Positions 14,001 through 15,556 of a DNA stretch of 15,556 bases are shown here, in pieces (the first letter of the stretch is position 1; every line of letters begins with the position of its first letter). Both the position numbers and the translations under genes were made by a program. The notes beneath the pieces are model-generated. The model was not told the DNA's origin. It worked only from the letters and a program-made list of their open reading frames with translations, and did no database searches. The stretch lies in NCBI GenBank assembly GCA_030740295.1, contig JASLXP010000081.1, positions 1-15,556 on the forward strand, read 5' to 3'. The stretch comes from Planctomycetota bacterium (GTDB lineage: Bacteria > Planctomycetota > PUPC01 > JACPCR01).

Positions 14001-15556
14001 GTGATTTCCTTTCCCACAGACCAGACGCGATTGCTTGCCACCTCGCTCATCGTCTGTTCCATTTTGTCTGCGGAAGATGCGCCGCTCGTCTTGAATGTCC
14101 GCACTCGCGTTCAGGCTGCTGATGGAAGCCGGGAATATCATGCGATCCTGAAGAAGCAGAATCTGAATTCCGCCACGACCGCTGTGGTTGTTTGTGATAT
14201 GTGGGACGCTCACTGGTGCAAGGGCGCGACGCGACGGGTCGCAGAGATGGCGCCTCGCGTCAATCAGGTGCTGCATGAAGCGCGCAAGAGGGGGATGCTC
14301 ATCATCCATGCTCCGAGCAATACGCTGGGCTACTACAAAGACACGCCGCAAAGAAAGCTGGCCCAGGCCGCGCCGAAAGTGCAGGCCAAAGTGCCCCTGA
14401 AGAACTGGTGTCACCTGGACAAAGGGCGTGAGTCGTCGCTTCCCATCGACGATCGAGATGGCGGCTGTGACTGCGATCCGAAATGCCGCAGCCGGAGGGC
14501 GTGGACGAAGCAGATCGAATCCATCGATATTAAGGCAGGCGATGCGATCACTGATAACGCTGAAGCCTACTACCTCATGAAACAGCGAGGCATTGAGAAT
14601 GTCATTGTCCTTGGAGTGCACACGAACATGTGCGTCCTCGGGCGGCCATTCTCAGTTCGGCAGATGGCTTATCAGGGGATGAACGTTCTCCTGATGCGCG
14701 ACCTCACGGACACCATGTACAACTCACGCCGGTCGCCATTTGTCAGCCACTTCACGGGTACCGACCTGGTCGTGGAGCACATTGAAAAGTTCTGGTGTCC
14801 AACCATCACCAGCGCCGATCTGCTGGGCGGCGAATCGTTTCGATTCAAGAACGACAAGCGCAAACACATCGTCTTTGTCATCGCGGAGATGGAATACAAA
14901 ACGAAGGACACGCTGCCGCCCTTCGCCACAAAGCATCTCGGTCGCGACTTTCGAGTCAGTTTTGTTCACGCCAGCCCGAAGGATCGAAACGATCTGCCGG
15001 GTCTCGAAGTTCTTGACGAGGCCGACCTCGCCCTCTTCAGCATACGCCGCCGTACGCCACCGAAAGAACAGATGGCTGCCATCCGGCGTTTCGTGGAAAG
15101 CGGCAAGCCACTGGTCGCCATCCGAACCACGAGCCACGCATTTGCTCTGCGAAGCGGCAAACCCAGGGAGGGCCACACCGACTGGCCCGAATTCGATGCC
15201 CAGATTCTGGGAGGCAACTACGCCGGGCATCACGGAAACAAGGGCAGTAACGGCCCAAAGACCTTTGTCTGGGCCACAGATGCCGCAGCGAAGCATCCCA
15301 TCATGAAAGGCATGCCCACTGGCGAGTTCGTCGTCCGCTCGTGGCTTTACAAAGCCGCCCCGCTCTTGAAAACCGCAACGACTCTGATGGTGGGGCGTGT
15401 TGAAAATCTAAAACCACATCAGCCCGTGGCGTGGACGAACACACCCGCAAAGGGAGGCAAAGTCTTTTACACCTCCCTCGGACACGTGGACGATTTCAGG
15501 TTGCCCGCCTTTCAGACCATGCTGCGGAACAGCATCTACTGGGCGGCCGGCCTGCC
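14001..15556 (+). CDS. Secreted isochorismatase-family cysteine hydrolase fused to a ThuA domain (3' truncated)
   Basis: The frame is open from GTG 14001 to the end of the window (518 codons, no stop). A ribosome site and signal peptide follow expectation: 'MISFPTDQTRLLATSLIVCS' then 'ILSA', cleavage before 'EDAP'. Residues about 58-270 are an isochorismatase/nicotinamidase-like domain. The likely triad is D66 in 'VVVCDMWDAHW', K178 in 'IDIKAGDAITD', and C211 in 'GVHTNMCVLGRPFSVRQMAY'. An insert carries C156, C158 and C162 ('GGCDCDPKC'). Residues about 286-518 are ThuA-like: 'KHIVFVIAEMEY', 'ALFSIRRRTPPKEQMAAIRR', 'GKPLVAIRTTSHAF', 'GGNYAGHHGNKG', 'KHPIMKGMP' and 'VAWTNTPAKGGKVFYTSLGH'. ThuA domains belong to the GATase fold and are linked to sugar utilisation. 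Both domains are complete or nearly so. This fusion is known to me from planctomycete-type genomes as an uncharacterised protein. The substrate is unknown. It diverges from the six-hairpin gene. Confidence 0.85.
   Translation, partial: MISFPTDQTRLLATSLIVCSILSAEDAPLVLNVRTRVQAADGSREYHAILKKQNLNSATTAVVVCDMWDAHWCKGATRRVAEMAPRVNQVLHEARKRGMLIIHAPSNTLGYYKDTPQRKLAQAAPKVQAKVPLKNWCHLDKGRESSLPIDDRDGGCDCDPKCRSRRAWTKQIESIDIKAGDAITDNAEAYYLMKQRGIENVIVLGVHTNMCVLGRPFSVRQMAYQGMNVLLMRDLTDTMYNSRRSPFVSHFTGTDLVVEHIEKFWCPTITSADLLGGESFRFKNDKRKHIVFVIAEMEYKTKDTLPPFATKHLGRDFRVSFVHASPKDRNDLPGLEVLDEADLALFSIRRRTPPKEQMAAIRRFVESGKPLVAIRTTSHAFALRSGKPREGHTDWPEFDAQILGGNYAGHHGNKGSNGPKTFVWATDAAAKHPIMKGMPTGEFVVRSWLYKAAPLLKTATTLMVGRVENLKPHQPVAWTNTPAKGGKVFYTSLGHVDDFRLPAFQTMLRNSIYWAAGL

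Noticed and set aside
13905..14621. A 238-codon minus-strand frame opposite the isochorismatase domain
   Set aside because: The plus strand carries the isochorismatase motifs, signal peptide and ribosome site, and this frame has none.
1..15556. CRISPR arrays, tRNA or rRNA genes, insertion sequences, riboswitches
   Set aside because: No regularly spaced repeats, cloverleaf or rRNA-like segments, transposase motifs or recognisable aptamer structures were seen on either strand.

Overview
The window is GC-rich and densely coding. It carries a carbohydrate-degradation type gene set: a carbohydrate-binding-domain fragment, two right-handed parallel beta-helix proteins, three large multidomain glycosidase/lyase-like proteins, and a secreted isochorismatase-ThuA fusion. 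This style is typical of the PVC group: many unlinked large secreted enzymes, beta-helix proteins ending in 'DLGAYE...YGPRP', ThuA domains, and no SusC/SusD pair. I would guess Planctomycetota, or less likely Verrucomicrobiota/Lentisphaerota. There is no rRNA, tRNA or marker gene to settle it.

Layout. (1) Positions 1-4459, plus strand: the 3' end of a CBM9-like gene (1-261), then a 731-aa beta-helix protein (294-2489) and a 631-aa secreted beta-helix protein with an N-terminal FnIII-like domain (2564-4459). They are closely spaced and probably co-transcribed. (2) 4460-4827: a convergent intergenic region. It contains a decayed minus-strand gene start that overlaps the stop of the next gene by ATGA and is broken by two apparent indels. 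(3) 4614-10958, minus strand: a small protein (10761-10958), a 1170-aa secreted multidomain putative glycosidase (7239-10751), a 749-aa toroid/beta-sandwich protein without a signal peptide (4828-7077), and the decayed remnant at the end. (4) 11145-13838, minus strand: a roughly 900-aa secreted protein with a GATase-like N-terminus, a six-hairpin toroid and a C-terminal F5/8 type C (discoidin) domain. (5) 13839-14000: a divergent promoter region with two palindromes. (6) 14001-15556, plus strand: an isochorismatase-family cysteine hydrolase fused to a ThuA domain, with a GTG start and a signal peptide, running off the window end.

How the genes may work together (inference): beta-helix, toroid and TIM-barrel-like proteins with appended binding domains fit the stepwise breakdown of a complex, perhaps uronic-acid-containing, polysaccharide. 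Several products are exported, while the 749-aa protein and the first beta-helix protein lack visible signal peptides. The substrate cannot be read from the sequence. No transporter, regulator or sulfatase gene is in the window. I see no clear evidence of a wholly new system. The least explained items are the decayed remnants at 4614-4831 and 10761-11079, the operator-like repeats at 7104-7192 and 13898-13947, and the unusual composite architectures.
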